A stretch of DNA of 64,000 nucleotides from contig NZ_BAFT02000099.1 of assembly GCF_000308475.2 (NCBI RefSeq), positions 40,279 through 104,278 on the forward strand, given 5' to 3'. Shown here in pieces: positions 44,139-52,388 of this stretch. The notes below the pieces were generated by a model, which ran no database searches, was not told the DNA's origin, and saw nothing but the letters and a program-made list of their open reading frames with translations. This DNA is from Nocardia brasiliensis NBRC 14402. Lineage in GTDB: Bacteria > Actinomycetota > Actinomycetes > Mycobacteriales > Mycobacteriaceae. A program made the position numbers and the translations under genes. The number at the start of each line of letters is the position of its first letter. The first letter of the stretch is position 1.

Positions 44139-44462
44139 TCAGTGCTGGCCGCCGAGTTCCAGGGCGAGCACGCCGAGGATGACGAGGGCTATGCCGCCTA
44201 CCTGGATGAGGGTGAGGCGTTCGTCCAGGAAGAGGACGCTGATGACGGCGATGGCGGCTACGCCGACGGCCGACCAGATGCCGTAGGCGACACCGATCTG
44301 CATGCCGCGCTTCAGCGACTGGGACAGGAACCAGAAGGCGGCGCCGTAACCGATGACCACGACGATCGAGGGGACCAGTTTGGTGAACCCCTCGGACAGC
44401 TTCAGGGAAACGGTGGCGGTCACCTCGGACGCGATGGCCAAGGCCAGCAGAAGCATGGTCAT
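44139..44462 (-). CDS. Small multidrug resistance (SMR) family exporter
   Basis: A 107-residue four-helix membrane protein of the EmrE/Mmr/SugE family. The conserved membrane Glu is in LALAIASEVTATVSLKLSEG, YGAAFWFLSQSLKRGMQIGVAYGIWSAVG spans helix 2-3 by position (about 38-66), and GIALVILGVLALELG is helix 4. It works as a dimer and exports quaternary ammonium compounds, cationic dyes or guanidinium. The GMQIGVAYGIWSAVG part is closer to Mmr/EmrE drug exporters than to Gdx guanidinium exporters. The start is ATG 44462. Confidence 0.92.
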   Translation of the reverse strand: MTMLLLALAIASEVTATVSLKLSEGFTKLVPSIVVVIGYGAAFWFLSQSLKRGMQIGVAYGIWSAVGVAAIAVISVLFLDERLTLIQVGGIALVILGVLALELGGQH

Positions 44463-44537
44463 GGCGGCAGCGTAGCGAGTATCGGACAATGGCAAGGCGG
44501 TGCGGGGGGCGAACGGCGACGAGGTGTGGTGGTCAGC

Positions 44538-45212
44538 GTGGACGTGATGGTGCTGATCATCGGCGCGATCGTGGTGGCCGTCGTGATCGTGCTCGTTGTG
44601 GTTGTCCCGCTGTCGATTCGCGCCGAACGCCGGCGTAAGGCCGCACTGGCCGGCTGGGCGCACGCGCACGGCTGGTCCTACGCGGAACGGGTCCGGGCGG
44701 ACTGGACCGGGCGCCTGCCCGGGCGCAACAAGCGCGGCCTGGGCGTGACGCTGACGGGGCAGCTCGACGGCCGGTGGGTGACCGTCGCGGACTATTCGTA
44801 CGAGACCACCTCGTCCAGCAACTTCTCCTCGACCTCGCACAGCACGACCAGCACGACGACGCACTACTACATCGTCATCGTCGTGCACCTGCCCCAGCCG
44901 CACCGGCCGGTCGCCGTGTTGACCCGCGGCCTGTTCTCCCAGCTCGGCCGCACCCTGTTCGGCGACAAACCCACCGCCACCGGCAATCCGGACTTCGACT
45001 CCCGCTTCCGCATCGTCTCGCCCGAGCCCCGATACGCCCACTGGCTGGTCGGCAAGGACCTGATCGCCGCCCACCTGCACAACACCGTCCCGCACTGGAG
45101 CGTCGGCAACCACGACCTGGTCACCTACCGTCCCGGCCGCCTGAAAGACCCGAACGCCATCCCCGCCCTGGCCGCCCCGCTTCTACACGTAGCAGGCCTG
45201 TTCCCCCGCTGA
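44538..45212 (+). CDS. Membrane-anchored protein, unknown function
   Basis: About 224 residues. One N-terminal membrane helix (VLIIGAIVVAVVIVLVVVVPL) is followed by a basic stretch and a soluble part: KAALAGWAHAHGWSYAERVRADWTG, a Ser/Thr-rich loop SSSNFSSTSHSTTSTTTHYY and a C-terminal domain with HWLVGKDLIAAHLHNTVPHW. Proteins of this kind are widespread in actinobacteria near the membrane and have no assigned role. Starts are ambiguous: GTG at 44526, 44529, 44538 and 44544 and ATG at 44547; 44538 fits best the distance to GAGGTG. It is divergent from the SMR gene, with 75 bases between them. Confidence 0.75.
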   Translation: MDVMVLIIGAIVVAVVIVLVVVVPLSIRAERRRKAALAGWAHAHGWSYAERVRADWTGRLPGRNKRGLGVTLTGQLDGRWVTVADYSYETTSSSNFSSTSHSTTSTTTHYYIVIVVHLPQPHRPVAVLTRGLFSQLGRTLFGDKPTATGNPDFDSRFRIVSPEPRYAHWLVGKDLIAAHLHNTVPHWSVGNHDLVTYRPGRLKDPNAIPALAAPLLHVAGLFPR

Positions 45213-45590
45213 TCAAACAGCAACGCGCCGCACAGTCAACCGTGCGCCCGGCAGGAGCCGCCGCGCCCCAACCGAAACACAGTGCACGCCAGCACGAGTG
45301 ACAGCGCGTCCAACCGCAGCAACCGCAACGCTGCTGCTGGCCATAACCTTTCGGCGCAAGCGGCAACGCACCCTCCGCAACAGTGTGGGCACACCGGCGC
45401 GCGAGCCGCGACGCGTGACGGCATGACAGCAGTGGATCTAACCCGGACGGCGATAAGACTCAGCGCGGGCAGCAGCACGCCTCGCTCGTCCACCAGCCGC
45501 CTTTGCGCGAGCGGCCAGCACGCCTGAGCCCCCAACCATGCCTCGCGGCATGAGCCGCAAGCACAAACGGCAGCAGCGCGGCCGCGTGGG
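45213..45590. other. Intergenic region between the membrane protein gene and argH
   Basis: 378 bases between convergent genes. The only structure I notice is a short palindrome CATGCC-TCGC-GGCATG at 45538-45553. The open frames here have poor codon use. Nothing else is seen. Confidence 0.4.
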
Positions 45591-47012
45591 TCAGCGCAGC
45601 CAGTCGCGGACTTCTGCGGTGGCCGTGCGGATTTCGTCGAGTTGGCGGGTGACCTGGGTGCCTGCGGTGCCGCCGCGGGCGTTGCGGGAGGCGATGGAGC
45701 CCTCGACGGTGAGCACCTCGCGGACCTGGGGGGTGAGCGCGGGGTCGATGGCGGCGAATTCCGCGTCGGTGAGTTCGTCGAGTCCCACGCCGCGCGCTTC
45801 CGCGGCCCGCACGCAGGCACCGGCCGCCTCGTGCGCGACCCGGAACGGAACACCTTGCCGGACCAGCCATTCGGCGATATCGGTGGCCAGCGTGAAACCG
45901 GCGGGCGCGAGCTCGGCCATCCGCTCCGTGTGGAAGGTGAGGGTCGAGACCAGGCCTGCGATGGCCGGGAGCAGGAGTTCCAGCTGGGCCACCGAATCGA
46001 ACAGGGGTTCCTTGTCCTCCTGCAGATCCCGGTTGTAGGCCAGCGGTTGCGCCTTCAGCGTGGCCAGCAGCCCGGTGAGGTTGCCGATGAGCCGGCCCGC
46101 CTTGCCCCGGGTGAGTTCGGAGACGTCCGGGTTCTTCTTCTGCGGCATGATCGAGGAGCCGGTGGACCAGGCGTCGGCCAGCGTGATGTACCCGAATTCC
46201 GGTGTGCTCCATAGGATCACCTCTTCAGCCATGCGGCTGAGGTCGACCCCGATCATGGCGAGCACGAACGCGGCCTCGGCGGCGAAATCGCGCGACGACG
46301 TGGCGTCGATCGAATTGGCCGCCGCCGCATCGAAATCCAGTTCGGCGGCGATCGCCTCGGGGTCGAGCCCGAGCGAGGAACCGGCCAGCGCGCCGGAACC
46401 GTACGGCGACACCGCGGCCCGCTTGTCGAAGTCGCGCAGCCGATCGATATCGCGCAGCAGCGGATGGGCGTGTGCGAGCAGGTGATGCGCCAGCAGCACC
46501 GGCTGCGCGGCCTGCAGGTGCGTCTTACCCGGCATCACCGCGTCCGGGTGCGCGCCGGCCTGCGTCACCAGCGCGTCGACGACGGCGAGCAGTCCGGCCG
46601 CGACCCGGCGGACCGCGTCGCGCAACCACATCCGGAACAGCGTGGCCACCTGATCGTTGCGGGATCGCCCGGCCCGTAGCCGGCCGCCGAGTTCGGCGCC
46701 GACCCGCTCGATCAGCCCGCGTTCCAGGGCGCCGTGTACGTCCTCGTCCGAGTCGGCGGGGCCGAACGCACCCGAATCCACGTCCGCGGCAAGCTGATCC
46801 AGCCCGGCCAGCATCCCGGCGAGGTCGCTCTCGGACAGCAGCCCGGCCTTGTGCAGCACGCGGGCGTGCGCCTTGGACGCGCGAATGTCGTACGGCGCCA
46901 AAACCCAGTCGAACTGTGTCGACTTGCTCAGCGCGGCCATCGCCTCGGCCGGTCCGGACGCGAATCGCCCGCCCCAGAGCGCACCGGTGTTCGTGCTGCC
47001 GCTCTGCGTCAT
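45591..47012 (-). CDS. argH: Argininosuccinate lyase
   Basis: A 473-residue enzyme cleaving argininosuccinate to arginine and fumarate, the last step of arginine synthesis. The fumarase/aspartase signature GSSIMPQKKNPD is present, together with RSRNDQVATLFRMWL, GKTHLQAAQPV and DATSSRDFAAE. Length is standard. The ATG has GAGGAGAC 8 bases upstream. It follows argG at a distance of 134 bases and is likely cotranscribed from the argG promoter. Confidence 0.97.
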   Translation of the reverse strand: MTQSGSTNTGALWGGRFASGPAEAMAALSKSTQFDWVLAPYDIRASKAHARVLHKAGLLSESDLAGMLAGLDQLAADVDSGAFGPADSDEDVHGALERGLIERVGAELGGRLRAGRSRNDQVATLFRMWLRDAVRRVAAGLLAVVDALVTQAGAHPDAVMPGKTHLQAAQPVLLAHHLLAHAHPLLRDIDRLRDFDKRAAVSPYGSGALAGSSLGLDPEAIAAELDFDAAAANSIDATSSRDFAAEAAFVLAMIGVDLSRMAEEVILWSTPEFGYITLADAWSTGSSIMPQKKNPDVSELTRGKAGRLIGNLTGLLATLKAQPLAYNRDLQEDKEPLFDSVAQLELLLPAIAGLVSTLTFHTERMAELAPAGFTLATDIAEWLVRQGVPFRVAHEAAGACVRAAEARGVGLDELTDAEFAAIDPALTPQVREVLTVEGSIASRNARGGTAGTQVTRQLDEIRTATAEVRDWLR

Positions 47013-47146
47013 GGTGTGCTGTCTCCTCAGGGTCGGATGGCGGTCATCACGTCACGATGTCCCAGCTGTCGTCGTCGGTCCGCATCATCGCTCCCTTCGA
47101 GTCGGCCGGTCAGGGCCGACCCGTCCGAGGCTACTGCGCGCGCCGC

Positions 47147-48349
47147 CTACTTCTGGTTCAGGTCCCGGCGCGCGGCGACCTTGGAGGACAGGCCGTGGAT
47201 CTGCACGAAGCCCTTGGCCAGCGACTGGTCGAAGGTGTCGCCCTCGTCGTAGGTGGCCAGGTTGAAGTCGTACAGCGACTGGTCCGAGCGACGGCCGTTG
47301 ACCACCGCGCTGCCGCCGTGCAGCACCATCCGGATATCACCGGTGACGGCCTGCTGGGTGTCGCCGATGAAGGCGTCCAGCGCCCGCTTCAGCGGGGAGA
47401 ACCAGAGACCGTCGTAGGCCAGCTCGCCCCAGCGCTGCTCGACCTGACGCTTGTACCGGCCCAGCTCACGCTCGATGGTGACGTTCTCCAGCGCCTGGTG
47501 CGCGGTGATCAGCGCGATCGCGCCGGGTGCCTCGTAGATCTCGCGGCTCTTGATGCCGACGAGCCGGTCCTCGACCATGTCGAGCCGGCCGACGCCCTGC
47601 CGTCCGGCCCGGTGGTTCAGTTCGACGATCGCTTCCAGCACGCTGACCGGGCGGCCGTCGATGGCGACCGGCACACCGCGCTCGAAGGACACGATCAGCT
47701 CGTCCGGCGCCTCGAAGTTGACGGTCGGGTCGGCGGTGTAGTCGTAGACGTCCTTGGTCGGCGCGTTCCACAGGTCTTCGAGGAAGCCGGTCTCGACGGC
47801 CCGGCCCCACACGTTCTGGTCGATCGAGAAGGGCGACTTCTTGGTGACGTTGATCGGCAGCGCGTTCTCCTCGGCGAAGGCGATGGCCTTCTCCCGGGTC
47901 CAGGCGTAGTCGCGGACCGGGGCGATCACGTTCAGGTCGGGCGCGAGCGCGCCGATGCCGACCTCGAAACGAACCTGGTCGTTGCCCTTGCCGGTGCAGC
48001 CGTGCGCGACGGTGCTCGCGCCGTGGAACTTGGCCGCCTCCACCAGGTGCTTGACGATGAGCGGCCGGCTGATCGCGGAGACCAGCGGGTACTGCCCCAT
48101 GTACATCGCGTTGGCCTGGATGGTGGGCAGGCAGTACTCGTCGGCGAATTCGTCGCGGGCGTCCACCACGATGGCCTCGACCGCGCCGCAGTCGAGCGCT
48201 CGCTGGCGCACCACGTTCATGTCCTCGCCACCCTGGCCCAGGTCGATGGCCACGGCCACCACCTCGGCACCGGTCTCCTTGCCGATCCAGCTGATCGCGA
48301 CGGAGGTGTCCAGCCCACCGGAGTAGGCGAGTACGACGCGTTCGGACAT
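47147..48349 (-). CDS. argG: Argininosuccinate synthase
   Basis: A 400-residue ATP-dependent ligase joining citrulline and aspartate. The pyrophosphatase P-loop is LAYSGGLDTSVAISW at the N-terminus; HGCTGKGNDQVRFE, DYAWTREKAIAFAEE and KKSPFSIDQNVWGR are family blocks. Two tandem ARG boxes sit about 100-133 bases upstream of the ATG, overlapping a CATAAT -10, so ArgR should repress it. It is separated from argR by 442 bases that also contain a small plus-strand gene. Confidence 0.98.
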   Translation of the reverse strand: MSERVVLAYSGGLDTSVAISWIGKETGAEVVAVAIDLGQGGEDMNVVRQRALDCGAVEAIVVDARDEFADEYCLPTIQANAMYMGQYPLVSAISRPLIVKHLVEAAKFHGASTVAHGCTGKGNDQVRFEVGIGALAPDLNVIAPVRDYAWTREKAIAFAEENALPINVTKKSPFSIDQNVWGRAVETGFLEDLWNAPTKDVYDYTADPTVNFEAPDELIVSFERGVPVAIDGRPVSVLEAIVELNHRAGRQGVGRLDMVEDRLVGIKSREIYEAPGAIALITAHQALENVTIERELGRYKRQVEQRWGELAYDGLWFSPLKRALDAFIGDTQQAVTGDIRMVLHGGSAVVNGRRSDQSLYDFNLATYDEGDTFDQSLAKGFVQIHGLSSKVAARRDLNQK

Positions 48350-48448
48350 GGTCTGTGTGCTCCTCGGTTTCGGTACGTGTGTGCGAAGTGCGGGCGACTG
48401 CCGCCCCCGGTGTTCGCCTCGGGATCACGGGGCCCGCACGTTCTACAA

Positions 48449-48482
48449 ATGATTATGCACGATGATGCAAGCCCATGCATAA
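48449..48482 (-). promoter_or_regulatory. Paired ARG boxes and -10 upstream of argG
   Basis: The block contains ATGATTATGCACGATGATGC followed by AAGCCCATGCATAA, i.e. repeated TGCA/ATGCAT-type ArgR half-sites. On the minus strand CATAAT (48457-48452) fits a -10 element buried in the operator. The first 26 positions match the block before argC at all but three bases. ArgR-arginine bound here would occlude the promoter. Confidence 0.8.
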
Positions 48483-48620
48483 CCGGGGGTGCCCCAGCTA
48501 CCGATCCGCATCATCGAGGCGGTGAAAGTCTCTGCCCATCAAGCGAATCCCCGCGGACGAGGCCCGTCCTGTGCGACCCTTGGGGGCGGAAACGTTCGGC
48601 CAGGCAGAAGGAAGAACGTC

Positions 48621-48785
48621 ATGCTGCTGCATCTCATCGGGCAAGAATTCAGCACCCTCGGCAACGGCGTCCTCGACGTCGGTCGCGCGGTGGTCGACCT
48701 CATCCAGGACATCATCAACGTGGCCACCCCCGACAACGGCGGCACCCCGCGCAGCGGCGGCGGTGGCCAGTACCCGTTCAGCTGA
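48621..48785 (+). CDS. Small protein (54 aa) between argG and argR, unknown function
   Basis: A 54-residue frame with a good ribosome binding site (AGGAAG, about 7 bases before the ATG). The first 36 residues can form an amphipathic helix rich in Leu, Ile and Val (LLHLIGQEFSTLGNGVLDV, then VVDLIQDIINVATPDN), and the tail is Gly/Ser-rich and ends QYPFS. It is convergent with argR (6-base gap) and divergent from argG. No family recognised; a small membrane-surface or secreted peptide is possible. Codon use is consistent with expression. Confidence 0.5.
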   Translation: MLLHLIGQEFSTLGNGVLDVGRAVVDLIQDIINVATPDNGGTPRSGGGGQYPFS

Positions 48786-48791
48786 CGCCGC

Positions 48792-49280
48792 TCAAGCGAT
48801 CTCCTCGATCTTCGCCGCCAGTTCGGCGCCGGTGAACGGTTCGCGGGCGATGACGGCGATGGTGTCGTCACCCGCGATGGTGCCGACGATATAGGGCAGC
48901 GCCGCCCGGTCCAGCGCGCTGGCCAGGTAGTGCGCCGCGCCCGGCGGGGTGCGCAGCACCGCGATGTTGCCGCTGTGGTCGGTGGAGACCAGCAGATCGC
49001 CGAGCAGCTTCGCCAGCCGATCGGTGCCGCCGGTGACCCCGCGGATGGGACTGCCGTCCTCGGGCACCACGTAGACCCCCGCGCCCCCGTCGGCCGCGCG
49101 CAGTTTGACCGCGCCCAGTTCGTCCAGATCCCGCGAGAGCGTCGCCTGAGTGGTCTCGATGCCCTCGGCCGACAGCAGTGCGGCCAGTTCGGTCTGGCTG
49201 CGAACCGCGTGCGCGGTCAGCAGCTCGACGATGCGCGACTGGCGCCCGGCGCGGGTGCGCGCGATCTCCGGACCGGTCAC
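48792..49280 (-). CDS. argR: Arginine repressor ArgR
   Basis: A 162-residue repressor. The N-terminal winged helix has SQTELAALLSAEGIETTQATLSRDLDELGAVKLR (about residues 28-61, quoted by its core TQATLSRDL). The C-terminal hexamerisation and arginine-binding domain has GNIAVLRTPPGAAHYLASALD and GTIAGDDTIAVIAR, including the Asp pair that binds arginine. The GTG start overlaps the argF stop (GTGA). As the last gene of argCJBDFR, it is probably autoregulated through the ARG boxes before argC. Confidence 0.97.
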   Translation of the reverse strand: MTGPEIARTRAGRQSRIVELLTAHAVRSQTELAALLSAEGIETTQATLSRDLDELGAVKLRAADGGAGVYVVPEDGSPIRGVTGGTDRLAKLLGDLLVSTDHSGNIAVLRTPPGAAHYLASALDRAALPYIVGTIAGDDTIAVIAREPFTGAELAAKIEEIA

Positions 49281-50245
49281 GCCCCACCGTCACTTCGCTT
49301 GGCCAGCAACCAGACCAGCAGCGCCTTCTGCGCGTGCAGCCGGTTCTCGGCCTCGTCCCACACCACGCTGTGCGGACCGTCGAGCACCTCGTCGGTGACC
49401 TCCTCGCCCCGATGCGCGGGCAGGCAGTGCAGCACCACGGCATCGGCGTCGGCGCGCCCGAGCAGCGCCGAGTTCACCTGGAACGGCCGGAACGGACCGA
49501 CGCGATCGAGCCCGTCGTTCTCCTGTCCCATCGAGGTCCAGGCGTCGGTCACCAGCGCGTCCGCGCCGTCGGCCGCCGCCTGCGGATCGTCGGTGAGCGT
49601 GATGGTGGCGCCGGTCTCGGCGGCCCGCTTGCGCGCCGCCTCCACGATCCACGGCAGCGGTTCGAAACCCGCGGGCGCCGCGATGGTGACGTTCAATCCG
49701 GCGGTGACACCGCCGAGCAGCAGCGAGTGCGCCATGTTGTTGGCGCCGTCACCGAAGTAGGCCAGATTGCGGCCCGCCAGGGTGCCCTTGCGCTCGACCA
49801 GCGTCTGCAGATCGGCGAGCACCTGGCAGGGGTGGAATTCGTTGGACAGCGCGTTCACCACCGGAACCGTTGCGGTCGCGGCCATTTCGTCGAGCCGGAC
49901 CTGTTCGAAGGTGCGCCAGACGATCGCGTCGACATAGCGGGACAGCACGCGACCGGTGTCGCCGAGCGTCTCCTCGCGGCCGAGCTGGGTGTCGCGCCCG
50001 TCCACCACCACCGCGTGCCCGCCGAGCTGCGCGATGCCCACCTCGAACGAGAACCGGGTGCGGGTGGAGTTCTTCTCGAAGATCACCCCGACCCCGCGTG
50101 GCCCCTCCAGCGGCCGTTGCGAGAACGGCGCGTGCTTGAGTTCGGCGGCGAGGGCGAGGATTTCGGCCTGCTCGGCCGGGCTCACGTCGTCGTCGCGGAG
50201 GAAGTGCCGGATCGGGGCCGAGGTCCCCGCAGCTGTGGAAGTCAT
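49277..50245 (-). CDS. argF: Ornithine carbamoyltransferase
   Basis: A 322-residue transferase converting ornithine and carbamoyl phosphate to citrulline. The carbamoyl-phosphate site is FEKNSTRTRFSFE, the second motif is NEFHPCQVLADLQT, and the ornithine/catalytic Cys motif is VLHCLPAHRGEEV. The ATG overlaps the argD stop (ATGA). Confidence 0.98.
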   Translation of the reverse strand: MTSTAAGTSAPIRHFLRDDDVSPAEQAEILALAAELKHAPFSQRPLEGPRGVGVIFEKNSTRTRFSFEVGIAQLGGHAVVVDGRDTQLGREETLGDTGRVLSRYVDAIVWRTFEQVRLDEMAATATVPVVNALSNEFHPCQVLADLQTLVERKGTLAGRNLAYFGDGANNMAHSLLLGGVTAGLNVTIAAPAGFEPLPWIVEAARKRAAETGATITLTDDPQAAADGADALVTDAWTSMGQENDGLDRVGPFRPFQVNSALLGRADADAVVLHCLPAHRGEEVTDEVLDGPHSVVWDEAENRLHAQKALLVWLLAKRSDGGA

Positions 50246-51465
50246 TGCGCCGCAGCCTCCTTTGCGTCTTTGGTGGCGGCGTCGAGGATCCCGGGCAGAT
50301 CGGCGACGAAGTTGTCGGCTTGGGTTTCGGTCAGGATCAGCGGCGGTGCGAGCCGGATGACGTCGGGCTTGGCCGGATTCACCAGATAGCCCGCCGCCCG
50401 TGCCCGCGCCTCGACCTGCGCCGAGATCGAGTCGGTGAGCACGATGCCGAGCAGCAGCCCCGCGCCACGCACCTGATCGATCAGCGGATGCTCCAGCAGT
50501 TCGATGCCGTCGCTGAGCCGCTTGCCGACCGACTCGACGTGCGCGAGCAGACCCTCCTCGTCGATGGTGCGCAGCACCGCGAGCGCGGCCGCCGCGCAGA
50601 CCGGGTTGCCGCCGAAGGTGGTGCCGTGCAAGCCCGGGGTGAGCAGCTCGGCCGCCCGGCCGGTGGCCAGCACCGCGCCGATCGGCAGTCCGCCGCCGAG
50701 CCCCTTCGCCAGCGTGATCACGTCGGGCACGATCCCGACGGCCTGGTGCGCGTAGAACTTTCCGGTCCGGCCGATGCCGGTCTGCACCTCGTCGAGGATG
50801 AGCAGCGCGCCGTTGCGCGCGGTGATCTCCCTGGCCTTGGCGAGGTAGTCGAACGGCGGAACCACCACACCGCTCTCCCCCATCATCGGCTCGAGGAACA
50901 CCGCGGCGGTGTCCGTGTCGACCGCGGCCTCGAGCGCGGCGGCGTCACCGTAGGGCACGTGCACCACGCCCGCGGGCATCGGCTCGAACGGCGTACGCTT
51001 GGCCGCCTGCCCGGTGAGCGCGAGCGCGCCCATGGTGCGGCCGTGGAACGCCTCCTCGCAGGCGACGATCTTGGGCCGGCCGGTCAGCCGGGCGATCTTG
51101 AACGCCGCCTCGTTCGCCTCGGTCCCCGAATTGCAGAAGAACGCGCGTCCGGCGTGCCCGTCGTCGGTGGCGCCGTCGCCGAAATGCGCGAGCAACCGCT
51201 CCGCCAATTCGATGACCGGCTCGTTCGCATAGATATTCGAGACATGGCCGAGCGTGCCCAACTGCTGGGTGACCGCGGCGAGGATCGCCGGGTGGGCGTG
51301 GCCGAGACTGTTGACCGCGATGCCGCCGAGGAAATCGACATAGCGGTTGCCGTCCGCGTCGTAGACCACCGCACCCGCGCCACGCACCAGCGTGAGCTTC
51401 GGGGTGCCGTAGTTGTTCATCATCGCGGCGGACCACCGCTGTTGGAATTCCTGGTCTTTGCTCAT
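50242..51465 (-). CDS. argD: Acetylornithine aminotransferase
   Basis: A 407-residue class III aminotransferase producing N-acetylornithine from the semialdehyde. It contains FLGGIAVNSLGHAHP, FCNSGTEANEAAFKIAR, AFHGRTMGALALTG, and the PLP-binding region LILDEVQTGIGRTG then ITLAKGLGGGLPIGA, where Lys forms the Schiff base. I start at ATG 51465, which overlaps the argB stop (ATGA). The same frame is open upstream through argB to 52467, but that part is the wrong frame of argB and not a fusion. Confidence 0.97.
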   Translation of the reverse strand: MSKDQEFQQRWSAAMMNNYGTPKLTLVRGAGAVVYDADGNRYVDFLGGIAVNSLGHAHPAILAAVTQQLGTLGHVSNIYANEPVIELAERLLAHFGDGATDDGHAGRAFFCNSGTEANEAAFKIARLTGRPKIVACEEAFHGRTMGALALTGQAAKRTPFEPMPAGVVHVPYGDAAALEAAVDTDTAAVFLEPMMGESGVVVPPFDYLAKAREITARNGALLILDEVQTGIGRTGKFYAHQAVGIVPDVITLAKGLGGGLPIGAVLATGRAAELLTPGLHGTTFGGNPVCAAAALAVLRTIDEEGLLAHVESVGKRLSDGIELLEHPLIDQVRGAGLLLGIVLTDSISAQVEARARAAGYLVNPAKPDVIRLAPPLILTETQADNFVADLPGILDAATKDAKEAAAQ

Positions 51466-52388
51466 TGTTTCGTTCCGTCCGGCGAGCCGGCCCCGGCCGG
51501 GGCGGGCGTCACCATCGTTCCGATTCCTTCTCCGGTGAACAGTTCCAGCAGCACGGAGTGCGGGACCCGGCCGTCGATGACATGGGCGGTCGGCACGCCG
51601 CCGTGCACGGCGCGCAAGCAGGCTTCCATCTTCGGCACCATGCCCGCGTCGAGGCGGGGCAGCAACTCGGCCAGGGCCGCGGTATCGATCCGGGTGATCA
51701 GCGACGAGCGGTCCGGCCACTCGGTGTACAGGCCCTCGACATCGGTCAGCACCACGAGCTTCTCCGCGCCGATGCCCTCGGCGAGCGCGGCCGCGGCGGT
51801 GTCGGCGTTGATGTTGTGCACCACCCCGTCGACGTCCGGCGCGATGGTGGAGACCACCGGGATGCGGCCCGCGTCGATCAGATCGAGCACCGCCGCCGGA
51901 TTCACCTCGCTGACGTCGCCGACCAGACCGATATCGGTCGGCACGCCCTCGACGTCGACGGTGCGGCGGGTCGCGGTGAACAGGCCCGCGTCCTCCCCCG
52001 AGATGCCGACCGCGTACGGACCGTGCGCGTTGATCAACCCGACCAGCTCGCGCCCGACCTGTCCGAACAGCACCATGCGTACGACATCCATCACCTCGGG
52101 CGTGGTCACCCGGAAGCCGCCGCGGAATTCGCCTTGCAGGCCGAGCTTTTTCAGCATCGCGCTGATCTGCGGCCCGCCGCCGTGCACCACCACCGGATGC
52201 ACGCCGACGGTGCGCAGGAAGGCCATGTCCGCGGCGAAGGCCCGCTCGAGCTCGGCGTCGACCATGGCGTTGCCGCCGAACTTCACCACCACGATCTTGT
52301 CGCGGAACTTCTGCAACCAGGGCAGCGCGTCGGCCAGCACGTGCGCCTTGTCCAGCGCCGAAAGCTCGTGGTGCAGTTGGCCGGTCAT
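51462..52388 (-). CDS. argB: Acetylglutamate kinase
   Basis: A 308-residue kinase phosphorylating N-acetylglutamate. The N-terminal VVVKFGGNAMVD binds the phosphate, VVVHGGGPQI is the Gly-rich loop, and INADTAAAALAEGIGAEKLV with TDVEGLY follow in the amino-acid-kinase fold. Length and C-terminus fit the arginine-inhibited actinobacterial type. Overlaps of ATGA type exist with both argJ and argD. Confidence 0.97.
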   Translation of the reverse strand: MTGQLHHELSALDKAHVLADALPWLQKFRDKIVVVKFGGNAMVDAELERAFAADMAFLRTVGVHPVVVHGGGPQISAMLKKLGLQGEFRGGFRVTTPEVMDVVRMVLFGQVGRELVGLINAHGPYAVGISGEDAGLFTATRRTVDVEGVPTDIGLVGDVSEVNPAAVLDLIDAGRIPVVSTIAPDVDGVVHNINADTAAAALAEGIGAEKLVVLTDVEGLYTEWPDRSSLITRIDTAALAELLPRLDAGMVPKMEACLRAVHGGVPTAHVIDGRVPHSVLLELFTGEGIGTMVTPAPAGAGSPDGTKQ

